From positions 1 through 47,081 of the forward strand of contig CAMDEA010000052.1 of NCBI GenBank assembly GCA_945893045.1: 47,081 nucleotides of DNA, given 5' to 3'. This DNA comes from Planctomyces sp. SH-PL62 (GTDB lineage: Bacteria > Planctomycetota > Planctomycetia > Planctomycetales > Planctomycetaceae). This document shows, one piece after another, positions 33,701 to 41,658 of the stretch (positions are counted from its first letter, which is position 1; every line of letters starts with the position of its first letter). The notes under the pieces were generated by a model that worked only from the letters and a program-made list of their open reading frames with translations, did no database searches and was not told the origin of the DNA. The position numbers and the translations under genes were made by a program.

Positions 33701-34897
33701 GCCCGTTGCCAAGTCCCACGCTTCCAGATGATTCCGTAGCCGCCCTCCCGCACCCGGCTTCAGATCGAGGTCGTCCAAATCATTCACGAGAAACAGTCGC
33801 CGCCCGTCGCTGGTCATCCGGCCGCGTACCGAATCGCCAAACCAGCGCCGCTGCAACTCGTCCATCAACGATGAGCGGATGCCCGGATGCCGCTCCAAAT
33901 CTGTGAACGTCGGAGCCAACGGCTCTTTCGCGAACGTTTGCTCCCACACCAGCTTCCCGCGCCGAGCATCCACCGCCACCAACTTCGCCGGATGCGTGAA
34001 CCGAGCCAGTACCAGATCACCGACCACCAACGGCTGAGCGCTCGGTAACGCGAGCACGTCGTAGTGCCCCCATTCCTCAAGCGTCTCCTTCAACCAGGCC
34101 CCATTCACTGCGGCGGCTCGCTGCATCACATTGTGCCCCGAAGGCGCGAGACCGAACGCCGTTTGCTCATCGACGATCGTCGGAGTTGTTGGAGGTAATT
34201 GCTTCTGCAACCAGTCGGACAGGTTCTTGCTATCCGACGTGGCCGGAGCGGGCGACTTTTCCAAGAGCATCCGATATCGCTGCCACAACTCGCGAGCCGC
34301 CGGCCCCGATGCCGCGCGAGACTCCGCCAGAATCCAACCGGCGATCCAACCAGTCTCCGTCGAGATCGCCGAATGCGGATGCCGAGCCAATGCCAGCGAA
34401 ATCGCCGACGCCATTCGCCACTCACCTCGATCGAGTGACCGCCCTGCCAAATCTCGCAACGCGAACCAACCCGCCTTCGTCGTGCCGAATCGAGCGACCA
34501 CTTCTCGCAACTCCTCCGGCCGATCGCTCATCCGAGCCGCTTGCCACTGCCGATTTGCCTCCGCACCGTGCTGCCGCTCATAAGCCTCACGCGCCGTGGC
34601 CGGCATCTCGCGCAGCAACCGATTGGCCTCCTCCGCCAGACTCGGCGCTGTCGCGTCACCACGGCCGAACGCATTCGGCCCATCGAGCAGTTCCTGCAAC
34701 GCAATCATCGCCGACGCGTAATCCTTCTGCCGAAGCTGCGCCCGCGCCGTCTCCAACACCAACTCTGCCCGCCGATCGCGAGCCAACTTTGCCGACTGCG
34801 GAAACGGCTCAGACTCCGACTTCGAGGACACTTCCTGCGCAACGCTGACGGAGCCTGCGGTGAGAACGATCAAGATTCCGAACCAACGAATTCTCAT
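30716..34897 (-). CDS. Giant exported PQQ-like double beta-propeller protein
   Basis: 1393 residues from ATG 34897. Signal peptide about 1-20 (ILIVLTAGSVSVAQ). Residues 25-260 are helical and TPR-like (ARAQLRQKDYASAMIALQEL). Then a propeller of PQQ-like blades (LVAVDARRGKLVWEQ, DLATGERRW, DSRTGTLLWRVK), a second helical/TPR-like section near 730-900 (YRLALLHDFRSEPQDAADCY), and a second propeller (LIAIDPATGSRLW, FDRRSLRLLWTI) to the C terminus (DLLTPKRRIRLDYAEE). Large periplasmic scaffold is the likely nature; ligand unknown. Longer than usual members because two units are joined. Confidence 0.88.
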   Translation of the reverse strand: MRIRWFGILIVLTAGSVSVAQEVSSKSESEPFPQSAKLARDRRAELVLETARAQLRQKDYASAMIALQELLDGPNAFGRGDATAPSLAEEANRLLREMPATAREAYERQHGAEANRQWQAARMSDRPEELREVVARFGTTKAGWFALRDLAGRSLDRGEWRMASAISLALARHPHSAISTETGWIAGWILAESRAASGPAARELWQRYRMLLEKSPAPATSDSKNLSDWLQKQLPPTTPTIVDEQTAFGLAPSGHNVMQRAAAVNGAWLKETLEEWGHYDVLALPSAQPLVVGDLVLARFTHPAKLVAVDARRGKLVWEQTFAKEPLAPTFTDLERHPGIRSSLMDELQRRWFGDSVRGRMTSDGRRLFLVNDLDDLDLKPGAGGRLRNHLEAWDLATGERRWRIGSSVNEPPTGFEGLYFLGPPLVSDGLLYVVAQRELQVALWVLRASDGQFEWTLPLAETDRQQFKESGWRHVACPVTWSSGRLICPTGAGCFVAVDPVTRSLAWSARFERDDINSATGFLATDRDRPFPVRWWESWREVTCREMKAESVLLIASPESRSLRALDSRTGTLLWRVKFAEPLFVASSPSAVLVFERQEVTALDLANGHERWRMPHSAPAGPGDWVGGHYVTPLLDGGWSMIDSATGTIQKSDDGFWWDLHFKNEGTAEIDSFETGRIVRAGGRWAVLTPSKLGLFESVANRTSEVTKQPPSKLNEIEAVQRSGDPVAALRETLDWLDQHPDGERTNSEPVTAEPAARSSSPRAASMRTVRLDRWAQGVMLDLFAKADPATRTQMDAVLAERRQRAIDSPDAFALQALADKLGCLPMGRDLRLQLSGRSGVGVGYLPTSLTLRAIAQGSDPVAAAQAWYRLALLHDFRSEPQDAADCYRELRDRFADVKLADGHSSAEWLAEVMPDSLIGRALSAGPRDPWPGRLPKITSQDEPHDDIYFYPIPFQSRDPSWRRMTVTVDRQGRKVRFHGAGQRGFWDVPLPKSNSPRRHNWDMYHGWGLGPLLVLQVGEDLFGIQPLDERGETNAKLLWTINVGPYEEVAAHQFLPGRLGVRPDDYLLLDRYEQPVLDVVHASPGLVCYRTRNRLIAIDPATGSRLWMRHHLPPLVSITGDGEHVVLRLIATRELEVRRGFDGQLLSRREDAVAPNSVVQELGTRRLLLDAEKPDDVAAGLRMRLQDLVTEATRWERTLPPRSVPLMVDDTRCGFIEPTGTLRFLSLSDGQELAKQEVPLPKSLTTAHVFGDDLRLFVILAGPVTEPSWLTTQQDRGSFRKPLLNGWLHAFDRRSLRLLWTIPTKNLPLAIDQPSDAPFLLLTYKRPSDDSTDGQSTDGVLHLIDKRSGKEVLYEAGNQQTVYVSLEPDPLQQRIDLLTPKRRIRLDYAEE

Positions 34898-35079
34898 GGC
34901 CGACCATTCTGTCACGCTTCACGATGAGCGGCAACGTGAACGGGTCGGGTGTGCGAAGTTCATTTTGGCTTCGCGAAGCCGGCGCGATGTGAATTGGAAG
35001 GGCGATGCGGAGCGCGAGTCGGGGATGAATTGTCAGCCAAAAATGCAATTTGAATTCCTGACCCCGGCTCGTGCGGAAT
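34898..35079. other. Intergenic stretch without recognised features
   Basis: It separates the giant propeller gene from hslU; both lie on the minus strand, so it holds the promoter of the former and the 3' region of the latter. No hairpin or repeat stands out. Confidence 0.5.
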
Positions 35080-36510
35080 TCACAGGATGAACTTGCTCAG
35101 GTCTTCGTTCTGCATGATGTCTTGCAGCTTCTTGCGGACGTAGTCGCCGTCGATGGCCAGCGATTTCTTTTTCACGTCGGGAGCCTCGAAGCTGATGTCT
35201 TCCAGCAGGCGTTCGAGGATCGTGTGCAGGCGGCGTGCCCCGATGTTTTGCGTCGTCTGATTGACTTGATGAGCGATGTCGGCGAGTACCTCGATGCCGT
35301 CCTTCGTGAATTTCAACTTGACGTTGTCGGCACCCAGCAGGTCTTGATACTGGCGAGTCAGCGAGGTCTTCGGCTCGGTGAGGATGCGGATGAAGTCGTC
35401 GCGCGTGAGCGGCAGCAGTTCGACGCGGATCGGGAAGCGGCCTTGCAGTTCGGGCATCAGGTCGGACGGCCGCGAGCGATGAAATGCTCCGGCGGCGATG
35501 AACAGGACTTGGTCGGTCTTCACGTAGCCGTACTTGGTTTGCACGGTCGTCCCTTCGATGATCGGCAGCAGGTCGCGTTGGACCCCCTGACGGCTGACGT
35601 CCGGGCCGTGCGATTCTTCCCCGCCGCAGATTTTGTCGAGCTCGTCGATGAAGATCACGCCGTGCGTTTCCGCCAGTCGCACGGCTTCCTCGTTGATCGC
35701 GTCCTTGTCCATCAGCGCTTCGAGTTCCTGCTCCAGCAGAATCTCGCGAGCCTTACGCACCGGCGCGGAACGGCTGGAGGTTTGCTTGGGGCCGATTTTC
35801 TCGAACAGGTTTTGCAGGTCCATCTCCATCTGTTCCATGCCGCCGATGTTCGACATGACGTGAACCGGCATCAGCCGCGATTCGATCCGAAGTTCGACTT
35901 CCTTTTCTTCGAGTTCTCCGGCTCGGAGCTTCTCACGAAACTTTTCGCGCGTGCGGCTGCTGCGGTCGGCGGCCCGTTCTTGTTCGGCCTCGGTCGGTTC
36001 GTCGGATTCGTCGTCGTCGGATTCACCGGAGGCGGCTTTGATGAGGAAGTCGAACGGCTGCGGCGCGGCCCTCGATTTTTTCTTCTTTGACGGCGGCGCG
36101 GGGATCAGCAGGTCCAGCAGCCGGTCTTCGACGCGGCGCTGGGCTTCCTCCTGGATCGAAATTTTCTTCTTGTCGCGAACCATCGCGATAGCGGCTTCGA
36201 CGAGATCGCGAACCATGCTTTCGACATCACGGCCGTAGTAGCCGACCTCGGTGTATTTGGTCGCTTCGATCTTGATGAACGGCGCGTCGGTCAGCTTGGC
36301 CAGCCGCCGCGAGATCTCGGTTTTGCCGACGCCGGTCGGGCCGATCATGATGATGTTCTTGGGCGTGATGTCGCGACGCACCTCTTCGGCAAGCTGCTGC
36401 CAGCGCCAGCGGTTTCGCAACGCAATGGCGACGGCACGCTTCGCCGCGTCCTGGCCGATGATGTACTTATCAAGTTCCGCGACGATCGCGCGCGGTGTGA
36501 GTGCTCGCAC
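35080..36510 (-). CDS. hslU: HslU, ATPase subunit of the HslUV protease
   Basis: 476 residues. AAA+ unfoldase: LTPRAIVAELDKYIIGQDAA at the start, Walker A GPTGVGKT (57-64), pore motif GYYGRD, an I-domain with a charged linker, Walker B FIDELDKI, and the sensor-2 arginine region GARRLHTILERLLEDISFEA. The C terminus DLSKFIL inserts into HslV, as in known HslU. GTG 36510 is chosen (GGAG 9 bases upstream); the longer frame from GTG 36564 runs through REP sequence. Acts with HslV in ATP-dependent proteolysis. Confidence 0.96.
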   Translation of the reverse strand: MRALTPRAIVAELDKYIIGQDAAKRAVAIALRNRWRWQQLAEEVRRDITPKNIIMIGPTGVGKTEISRRLAKLTDAPFIKIEATKYTEVGYYGRDVESMVRDLVEAAIAMVRDKKKISIQEEAQRRVEDRLLDLLIPAPPSKKKKSRAAPQPFDFLIKAASGESDDDESDEPTEAEQERAADRSSRTREKFREKLRAGELEEKEVELRIESRLMPVHVMSNIGGMEQMEMDLQNLFEKIGPKQTSSRSAPVRKAREILLEQELEALMDKDAINEEAVRLAETHGVIFIDELDKICGGEESHGPDVSRQGVQRDLLPIIEGTTVQTKYGYVKTDQVLFIAAGAFHRSRPSDLMPELQGRFPIRVELLPLTRDDFIRILTEPKTSLTRQYQDLLGADNVKLKFTKDGIEVLADIAHQVNQTTQNIGARRLHTILERLLEDISFEAPDVKKKSLAIDGDYVRKKLQDIMQNEDLSKFIL

Positions 36511-36532
36511 GGGGGTGACTCCAGGTTGTTTC

Positions 36533-36621
36533 GTAGCCCGACTCTCTGAGTCGGGTGTAGCCACGTTCGCCAGAACGTGGGTGAATTCGCGAGAACCCCA
36601 CGTTCTGGCGAACGTGGCTAC
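36533..36621. repeat. Single family F REP followed by a family G GTAG-REP pair
   Basis: 36533-36555: GTAG, arms CCCGACTC/GAGTCGGG, loop TCT. 36557-36621: GTAG, arms CCACGTTC/GAACGTGG, loop GCCA, and an inverted copy ending CTAC. The REPs lie in the hslV-hslU gap, on the operon transcript, and extend the upstream open frame of hslU. Confidence 0.92.
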
Positions 36622-36627
36622 GGTGAA

Positions 36628-37182
36628 TCAGCGTTTGCAGGGAAATTCTTCGACGGTCAAATTGTCGTTCGTGTAGATGTCGAGTTCGGCGGCGATGCGC
36701 ATGGCTTCCTTGACGATCTCGCCGGCCGAAAGTTTTGAGTTGCGAGCCAACGCTCGCGCCGCCGCGATCGCATACGGCGAACCGCTGCCGATGCCCAGCA
36801 CTCCGTCGGTCGGTTGAATGACGTCGCCGACTCCGGTGATCAGCAGCGAGTGCTCGTCGTTGGCGACGATCAGCATCGCCTCCAGACGCCGCAGCATCCG
36901 ATCGGTGCGCCAGTCGCGAGCCAACTCGGTCGCCGCACGCGGCACATTATTCGGATAGTCCTTGAGCTTCGCCTCGAATCGCTCCATCAGAGCGAAGGCA
37001 TCAGCGGTCGAGCCGGCGAATCCGACGAGCACTTTCTTATCCAACAGCCAGCGAATTTTTTTCGTGTCCGCCTTGAGGATCGTCGTGCCGTGCGTCACTT
37101 GTCCGTCACCGCCCATCGCACATTGGCCGTTGTGCCGCACGCACAGGATCGTCGTCGAATGCCATTCCGCCCGTTTGCTCAT
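36628..37182 (-). CDS. hslV: HslV, protease subunit
   Basis: 184 residues. Ntn-hydrolase: propeptide MSKRAEWHS, then the nucleophile Thr10 in [11 protein letters not shown], and [11 protein letters not shown]. Further landmarks: [56 protein letters not shown]. The peptidase forms a double hexamer capped by HslU. AAGGAA lies 8 bases before ATG 37182. The gene precedes hslU by 118 bases that contain the REPs. Confidence 0.96.
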   Translation of the reverse strand: MSKRAEWHSTTILCVRHNGQCAMGGDGQVTHGTTILKADTKKIRWLLDKKVLVGFAGSTADAFALMERFEAKLKDYPNNVPRAATELARDWRTDRMLRRLEAMLIVANDEHSLLITGVGDVIQPTDGVLGIGSGSPYAIAAARALARNSKLSAGEIVKEAMRIAAELDIYTNDNLTVEEFPCKR

Positions 37183-37282
37183 CGAAGGTTCCTTTTTGGT
37201 CGCTGACTGCATTCAGCAAGTTAGGGCGCGTCGTTCGCTTTCGCAAACGCGGCTTCGGAAAAGAAGGTCGTGTGTCAGTTTC

Positions 37283-37340
37283 GTAGGACGGACAATCTTG
37301 TCCGTCAAAATCGAGCAGCGGACAGGATTGTCCGCTCGAC
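37283..37340. repeat. GTAG-REP pair, family H
   Basis: GTAG, arms GACGGACA/TGTCCGTC, loop ATCT, then inverted GCGGACAG/TTGTCCGC ending CGAC (degenerate foot). In the divergent gap between hslV and the DUF1549 gene. Confidence 0.8.
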
Positions 37341-37524
37341 AAGAACATCAACTGACCGAACGACCAAGCAAGGCGTTTTCAAAGAGCATGGTCGATTACC
37401 TAGAAACTGCTTGATGGCTCCAGAGTGTTACGGTAGCTTGCTCCCCCACGATGCCTCGGCCGGAAGGGATCAATTTCTCTCGGCCAACTCCCGCCTCAAC
37501 CCGCCCTCCCGAAGAGACCCGCCG

Positions 37525-39174
37525 ATGCGATGGATCCTGCGCATCCACTTGGCCGCGCTGTGGCTGCTGTCCACAGTCATTTCCGCGAGCGGGGCCGAGT
37601 TGCCCTCGGCGGATTTGCCGATTGAGCAAGTCATCGACCAATTCACTCAGCAACGCTTGGATGCGGAGAAGGTCTCAGCGGCTCCCCAGGCGGGGGAAGC
37701 GAATCTGTTGCGGCGGCTGATGCTCGACGTGGCGGGACGCATCCCGACTTCCGCAGAAGCCACGGCGTACGTTGCGAACCCCTCGGCCGCGAAGCGTGTT
37801 GAGCTGGTGGATCGCTTGCTGGCGAGTCCCGATTTCGTCTGGCATCAGCGGAACGAACTCGACCGGATGCTGCTGCCGAACAAGCCGAATGATGGGGATT
37901 TTCGCAAGTATCTGCTGTGGGCCGTCAAAGAGAATCGGTCGTGGGAGGCAATGTTCCGGGACATGCTGATCGGCGATGAGGCGGACGAGAATCGCAAGCC
38001 CGCGACGACGTTCATCAAGTCGCGGGCACGCGATCTCGACGACATGTTGAACGACACGGCGATCCTCTTCTTTGGTGTGAACGTGACCTGCGCGAAGTGT
38101 CACGATCACCCGCTGACCCCCGAATGGAAGCAGCATCATTACTTCGGCATGGCGTCGTTTTTCAGCCGGACCTACGTCACCAAAAAGAACTTGCTGGCCG
38201 AACGCCCGTTTGGCGAAGTGAAGTTCAAATCGAAGCGGAAGGACGATACCAAAGGGGAACAGACGGCGAAGTTCGAATTCCTCACCGGGGCAATCATTGA
38301 TGAGCCGGTTGTCGAACGCTCGGCCGACGACATGAAGAAGATCGAAGAGACGATCAAGGCCGCGATGCAGAAAGATGATGCTCCGCCGCCGGAGAAGCCG
38401 TCCTTCAGCCCACGCGAGAAACTGGTCGAGATCGCTCTGCGATCCGAAGACAACCGCTTCTTCGCTCGCAACATCATCAATCGCGTTTGGGATCGGTTCT
38501 TCGGACGCGGACTCGTGCATCCGGTCGATCAGTTGCACGCGGCCAACGCACCGTCGCATCCGGAGTTGCTCGATTGGCTGACGCGCGATCTGGTCGCACA
38601 TGGTTACGACCTCAAGCGGTTGATTCGCGGGATCGTGCTCAGCCAAGCCTATTCGCGGTCGAGCGAATGGACGGCCGGGTCTCAGCCGCCGGACCCGGCG
38701 CTGTTTGCGGTCGCGAAGGTCAAGCCGCTGACACCGCGGCAGTATGCGGTGTCCTTGTTGATCGCGCGGCAAAGTCCGGATCAGTGGCCGGCGCTCGACA
38801 AGCCGGAGGAGTGGATCGCTCGCCGCGAGCAACTGGAAAATGGATCGAACGGCTACGCGTCTTTTTTTGAAATGCCCGGTGAAAACTTTCAGGTGGCGGT
38901 CGATGAGGCGTTACTGTTCTCGAACAGCAAGCGGATTGAAGACGAACTGCTCCGCGATTCGAAGACAGAGATCGTCGGATACCTCAAATCGCTCCCCGAC
39001 AATGCGGCGGTGATCGAAGCGGCGTTTCAGACGATCTGTTCGCGGCCGCCTCGCGACGACGAACGAGCGGCGATTGATGGTTACTTGCAAAGCCACTCAA
39101 CCGACCGAGTGGCGGCGATCCGGCAATTCGTGTGGGCGTTGCTCACCGGTCCAGAGATGCGGTTCAGTTATTAA
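37525..39174 (+). CDS. DUF1549/DUF1553 protein
   Basis: 549 residues. Signal peptide about 1-23 (ILRIHLAALWLLSTVISASG). DUF1549 about 30-230, containing C189-AK-C192-H193-DH, and DUF1553 about 290-520 ([40 protein letters not shown]). It lacks the N-terminal PSCyt1 motif of the gene at 27955-30537. ATG 37525 is chosen for the signal peptide; the frame stays open upstream to 37270 through REP H. A DUF1501 gene follows after 14 bases. Confidence 0.92.
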   Translation: MRWILRIHLAALWLLSTVISASGAELPSADLPIEQVIDQFTQQRLDAEKVSAAPQAGEANLLRRLMLDVAGRIPTSAEATAYVANPSAAKRVELVDRLLASPDFVWHQRNELDRMLLPNKPNDGDFRKYLLWAVKENRSWEAMFRDMLIGDEADENRKPATTFIKSRARDLDDMLNDTAILFFGVNVTCAKCHDHPLTPEWKQHHYFGMASFFSRTYVTKKNLLAERPFGEVKFKSKRKDDTKGEQTAKFEFLTGAIIDEPVVERSADDMKKIEETIKAAMQKDDAPPPEKPSFSPREKLVEIALRSEDNRFFARNIINRVWDRFFGRGLVHPVDQLHAANAPSHPELLDWLTRDLVAHGYDLKRLIRGIVLSQAYSRSSEWTAGSQPPDPALFAVAKVKPLTPRQYAVSLLIARQSPDQWPALDKPEEWIARREQLENGSNGYASFFEMPGENFQVAVDEALLFSNSKRIEDELLRDSKTEIVGYLKSLPDNAAVIEAAFQTICSRPPRDDERAAIDGYLQSHSTDRVAAIRQFVWALLTGPEMRFSY

Positions 39175-39188
39175 CGAAGGAATGAACC

Positions 39189-40460
39189 ATGACGCTTTCT
39201 CGACGCGGGTTTTTGAACGTCGCAGCCATCGGCGCAGCGGGAACATTCGCGGCGGACATGACGCGGTTCGACATGCTGAGGCACTCGGCCTGGGCTGACG
39301 AGGCGAAGAAGCAGGGCAAGCGCGTCATTCTCCTCTGGCTGGCCGGAGGCGCTAGTCAATTGGAGACGTTTGATCCAAAACCGGGGCGTCCGACCGGCGG
39401 GCCGTATCGAGCAATTCCGACCTCGGCGACCGGAGTTCACATCAGCGAACTGCTGCCGAAGATGGCCGCGCGAATTCAGCAGACGACGGCGATTGTGCGG
39501 TCGCTCAATACAAAGAACGCGGATCACGGCGGCGGTGCCACGATCATGGAGACCGGCCGTATCAAAGATCCCGGTATCGAATATCCGGACCTCGGTGCGG
39601 TCTGTGCGAAGGAACTCGGCCGGCTCGACAGTGCGGTGCCCGATTACGTGTCGATGTACACGTCCACGGAAGGCCGTCGCAAAGGGGGCAGCGGGTTTCT
39701 TGGCTCGCGATACGCTCCGATGTTTTTGTCCGAGTCGATGCAGCCGGAAAACATCCGCCGGTTGGAATCGATTAGCGACCTTGATCATCAAGATCGGCTG
39801 GCACTGCGAGAATTGCTCGCGAAGAAGTTCACTCAGAACCGCAACAGCGATTCGCTCGGCAGTCACACGCAGGCGTATCAGCGTGTCCGCGGGTTGATGG
39901 CCAGTGAGAAACTGTTCGACATCGAACAAGAGCCGGCCGAGATGCGCGCGAAGTACGGGCCGACGCAGTTCGGCCAGCAGTGCTTGATCGCTCGGCGACT
40001 GGTCGAGGCGGGCGTGCCGTTCGTGAAAGTGGCCCGAGCGTGGTGGGACAGTCACGGCGAGAATTTCGAGACGCATCGCGAGTTGTGCGCGGACCTCGAT
40101 CATTCCATGTCGGCGCTGCTCGACGATCTGAAAGACCGTGGGTTGCTGGAGCACACGCTGGTGCTGACCTTCGGCGAGTTCGGCCGCACGCCGGGCATCA
40201 ATGCGAGTCTTGGCCGCGATCACTTCGCCGCCGCCTGGAGCGCGACTCTCTCCGGGTGCGGAGTGCGCGGCGGAGCGTGCTTCGGCAAGACCGACGAAGA
40301 CGGCCACAAAGTTGCCGACGGCGAAGTCGGAGCCGGCGATCTGTTCGCGACGATTCTGTCGGCACTCGGCATTGACCCGTTGAAAGAATATCACGTCGGT
40401 GCTCGGCCGGTTCCGCTGTCGGATTTCGGCTCGAAGCCGATCAAGGATGTCTTAATCTGA
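39189..40460 (+). CDS. DUF1501 family protein (Tat-exported)
   Basis: 423 residues. Tat leader LSRRGFLNVAAIGAAGTFAA. DUF1501 landmarks: VILLWLAGGASQLETFDPKP, NADHGGGATIMETGRI, VPFVKVARAWWDSHGENFET, LTFGEFGRTPGIN and GRDHFAAAWSATLSGCGV. Fold related to alkaline phosphatase/sulfatase; substrate unknown. Downstream of its DUF1549 partner and upstream of a WD40 gene, suggesting one exported complex. Confidence 0.93.
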   Translation: MTLSRRGFLNVAAIGAAGTFAADMTRFDMLRHSAWADEAKKQGKRVILLWLAGGASQLETFDPKPGRPTGGPYRAIPTSATGVHISELLPKMAARIQQTTAIVRSLNTKNADHGGGATIMETGRIKDPGIEYPDLGAVCAKELGRLDSAVPDYVSMYTSTEGRRKGGSGFLGSRYAPMFLSESMQPENIRRLESISDLDHQDRLALRELLAKKFTQNRNSDSLGSHTQAYQRVRGLMASEKLFDIEQEPAEMRAKYGPTQFGQQCLIARRLVEAGVPFVKVARAWWDSHGENFETHRELCADLDHSMSALLDDLKDRGLLEHTLVLTFGEFGRTPGINASLGRDHFAAAWSATLSGCGVRGGACFGKTDEDGHKVADGEVGAGDLFATILSALGIDPLKEYHVGARPVPLSDFGSKPIKDVLI

Positions 40461-40464
40461 CTCT

Positions 40465-40550
40465 GGCTGAAAGCTGATGGCTGTTATTCCAAATCTCGGT
40501 TTACGATTTTGAGATGACAGCCATCAGCTTTCAGCCGACAGCCATCAGCC
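40465..40550. repeat. Inverted repeat, family L
   Basis: GGCTGAAAGCTGATGGCTGT on the left and its inverse ACAGCCATCAGCTTTCAGCC on the right, followed by a further GACAGCCATCAGCC copy. In the gap between the DUF1501 and WD40 genes. Confidence 0.85.
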
Positions 40551-40576
40551 GGGCAACTTGATTCAGAAAGTTCATT

Positions 40577-41629
40577 ATGGCCTCTGATCCGACCAAGCTG
40601 AATAAGACCAAAGACATCGGCATTCCGAGCATCGCGATGTGCGTTGCGCGAATCCCGAATTCCGGGCGGCTGATCTTTGGCAGTTCCGATTTCAAGCTGC
40701 ATGAGATCGACGTCTTTGCCGAGAAGCCGCAGTCGACCGCGTTCGGCGGCGAAGGGCATCAGAGCTACGTGACCGGTGTCGTGTTGCCCACGCCGAATGT
40801 TGCCGTCTCCAGCAGCTACGATGGCCAACTCATTTGGTGGGACGTCGAGAAACGCGAACCGACTCGCAAAGTGAAGGCTCACGAGTTGTGGATGCGCCGG
40901 CTCGTCATCAGCCCGGACGGCAAGACGATCGCCAGCGTCGCGGACGACATGCAGTGCAAGCTGTGGAATGCCGAGACCGGCGAGATGCTGCGGCAGTTTT
41001 CCGATCACAAGGCGATGACGCCGCACGATTTTCCCAGCATGTTGCACGCGGTCGCGTTCTCGGCCGACGGCAAGTTCATCGCGACCGGCGACAAGGTCGG
41101 ACATGTCGCCATTTGGGAAGCGACGAGCGGCTCGAAGGTCGGGACGGTCGAGGCTCCGGGCCTTTATACCTGGGATCCCAAACAGCGGCGGCATTCGATC
41201 GGCGGTATCCGGGCGCTCGCGTTCTCACCGGACAACAAACTGCTGGCGGTTGGCGGCATCGGCCAGATTGGGAACATCGACCACCTCGACGCGCCGGCAC
41301 GGGTCGAGATCTTCGACTGGCAAAAAGGTGAGCGAAAGCACGAACTCAACAACGATAAGTTTAAGGCGTTGGTCGAAGACCTCGCGTTCGATCCGGCCAG
41401 TCAGTGGCTGCTGAGTTCGGGCGGGGCAGGCGACGGCTTCGTCACGTTTGTCAGTCCTGAGACGGGCAAAGTGATCCATCAAGACAAGCTGCCGATGCAC
41501 GTTCATCAGTTGGCGTTGAACGAGGCGAGCGATACGTTGTTCGCCGTCGGCCACCACAAGATCGTCGTCTGCGAGTTCAAAGCGACCGACCCGCCGCCAG
41601 CCGCTCCGGCAGAGGCGGCGAAGTCATAA
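40577..41629 (+). CDS. WD40-repeat protein
   Basis: 350 residues, seven-bladed WD40-type propeller suggested by repeated strands ending in [LI]WxxE or LWN (DGQLIWWDVEKREP, DMQCKLWNAETGEM, GHVAIWEATSG) and FSPDGK-type turns (ISPDGKTIAS, FSADGKFIAT, FSPDNKLLAV). No signal peptide is visible, unlike the neighbouring exported genes. Ala/Pro-rich C-terminal tail. WD40 proteins mediate protein contacts; the partner is unknown. Confidence 0.9.
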   Translation: MASDPTKLNKTKDIGIPSIAMCVARIPNSGRLIFGSSDFKLHEIDVFAEKPQSTAFGGEGHQSYVTGVVLPTPNVAVSSSYDGQLIWWDVEKREPTRKVKAHELWMRRLVISPDGKTIASVADDMQCKLWNAETGEMLRQFSDHKAMTPHDFPSMLHAVAFSADGKFIATGDKVGHVAIWEATSGSKVGTVEAPGLYTWDPKQRRHSIGGIRALAFSPDNKLLAVGGIGQIGNIDHLDAPARVEIFDWQKGERKHELNNDKFKALVEDLAFDPASQWLLSSGGAGDGFVTFVSPETGKVIHQDKLPMHVHQLALNEASDTLFAVGHHKIVVCEFKATDPPPAAPAEAAKS

Positions 41630-41658
41630 TCATCTCTACCTTCAACAGGAGTGCTCTG

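Noticed and set aside
37675..40394. Long minus-strand frames (385 and 407 codons) opposite the second DUF1549/DUF1501 genes
   Set aside because: Arg-rich, without motifs, and complementary to clear family members.
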